Of a DNA stretch of 64,000 bases, positions 63,907-64,000 are shown piece after piece. Both the position numbers and the translations under genes were made by a program. Under the pieces are notes generated by a model. It saw nothing but the letters and a program-made list of their open reading frames with translations. It did not search any database and was not told where the DNA came from. The stretch comes from Closterium sp. NIES-65. Its lineage: Eukaryota > Streptophyta > Zygnematophyceae > Desmidiales > Closteriaceae. Location of the stretch: assembly GCA_948144175.1 (NCBI GenBank), contig CANXME010000853.1, positions 1,054,001 through 1,118,000 of the forward strand, in the 5' to 3' direction. Position 1 is the stretch's first letter. Every line of letters begins with the position of its first letter.

Positions 63907-64000
63907 GATGGCTTTCCGGCAGCATGTGAAACTGTACACCCATCATTTCGGGTCGACGTGGCGAAAACAGAGGCGGCGATACACATCGGAGGAGTGAGAC

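Noticed and set aside
1..64000. tRNA or rRNA genes, bacterial operons, phage features
   Set aside because: None could be recognised. The tRNA-like strings near LTRs are primer-binding sites complementary to initiator tRNA-Met, not tRNA genes.

Overview
This is nuclear DNA of a eukaryote, most probably a green plant-lineage organism and perhaps a streptophyte (charophyte) alga. The evidence is three host genes of plant type, two of them with GT..AG introns: prefoldin subunit 3, a coclaurine-N-methyltransferase-like enzyme and a PP2A activator (PTPA). There are also plant-style F-box/LRR relatives and a heavy load of Ty1/copia, Ty3/gypsy, LINE and pogo-like elements. The repeat style recalls Closterium, but that is an impression from memory and cannot be checked here. 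No bacterial features, rRNA or tRNA genes were seen.

Layout. 1-13.7 kb: an old copia element (here 'D', + strand) carries two younger copia insertions, 'A' (1-3669, cut by the window edge) and 'B' (5777-13034, - strand, identical LTRs, GGACT target duplication). 14.3-25.4 kb is a host island. Two disrupted F-box/LRR paralogues (14338-15790 and 23567-25449, both +) flank an apparently intact six-exon prefoldin subunit 3 gene on the - strand (16234-22650), whose introns are full of satellites, a TTAA-flanked MITE and truncated copies of its own exons. 25.7-39.65 kb: pogo-like DNA transposon copy A, containing a chimeric copia ('X' left part, 'Y' right part), which contains a gypsy element, which contains a non-autonomous copia: four levels of nesting. 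40.0-50.3 kb: a MITE-like outer element contains pogo-like copy B, which contains copia 'E' (41017-48279). E has a complete 1975-codon polyprotein frame and nearly identical LTRs. 50.6-59.6 kb is a second host island: an intronless PTPA gene (-) diverges from an intact seven-exon N-methyltransferase-like gene (+). 60.3-64 kb: LINE remains, with a solo copia LTR inside.

The most unusual signal is in the two intron-containing host genes. Six of the seven methyltransferase exons and three of the six prefoldin exons have one or more truncated 'echo' copies in the adjacent introns, always in the same orientation. Almost every echo upstream of its exon keeps the splice acceptor plus the 5' part of the exon; echoes downstream generally keep the 3' part plus the splice donor. 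Two of the intronic minisatellites are built from exon sequence. This is what repeated local tandem duplication with one breakpoint inside the exon would leave behind.

A second pattern links the copia elements. Autonomous and non-autonomous members share a GC-rich leader array, a small GCGCC/GGCGC hairpin just after the primer-binding site, and a conserved stretch before the 3' LTR. These are candidate cis signals for copying non-autonomous relatives in trans.
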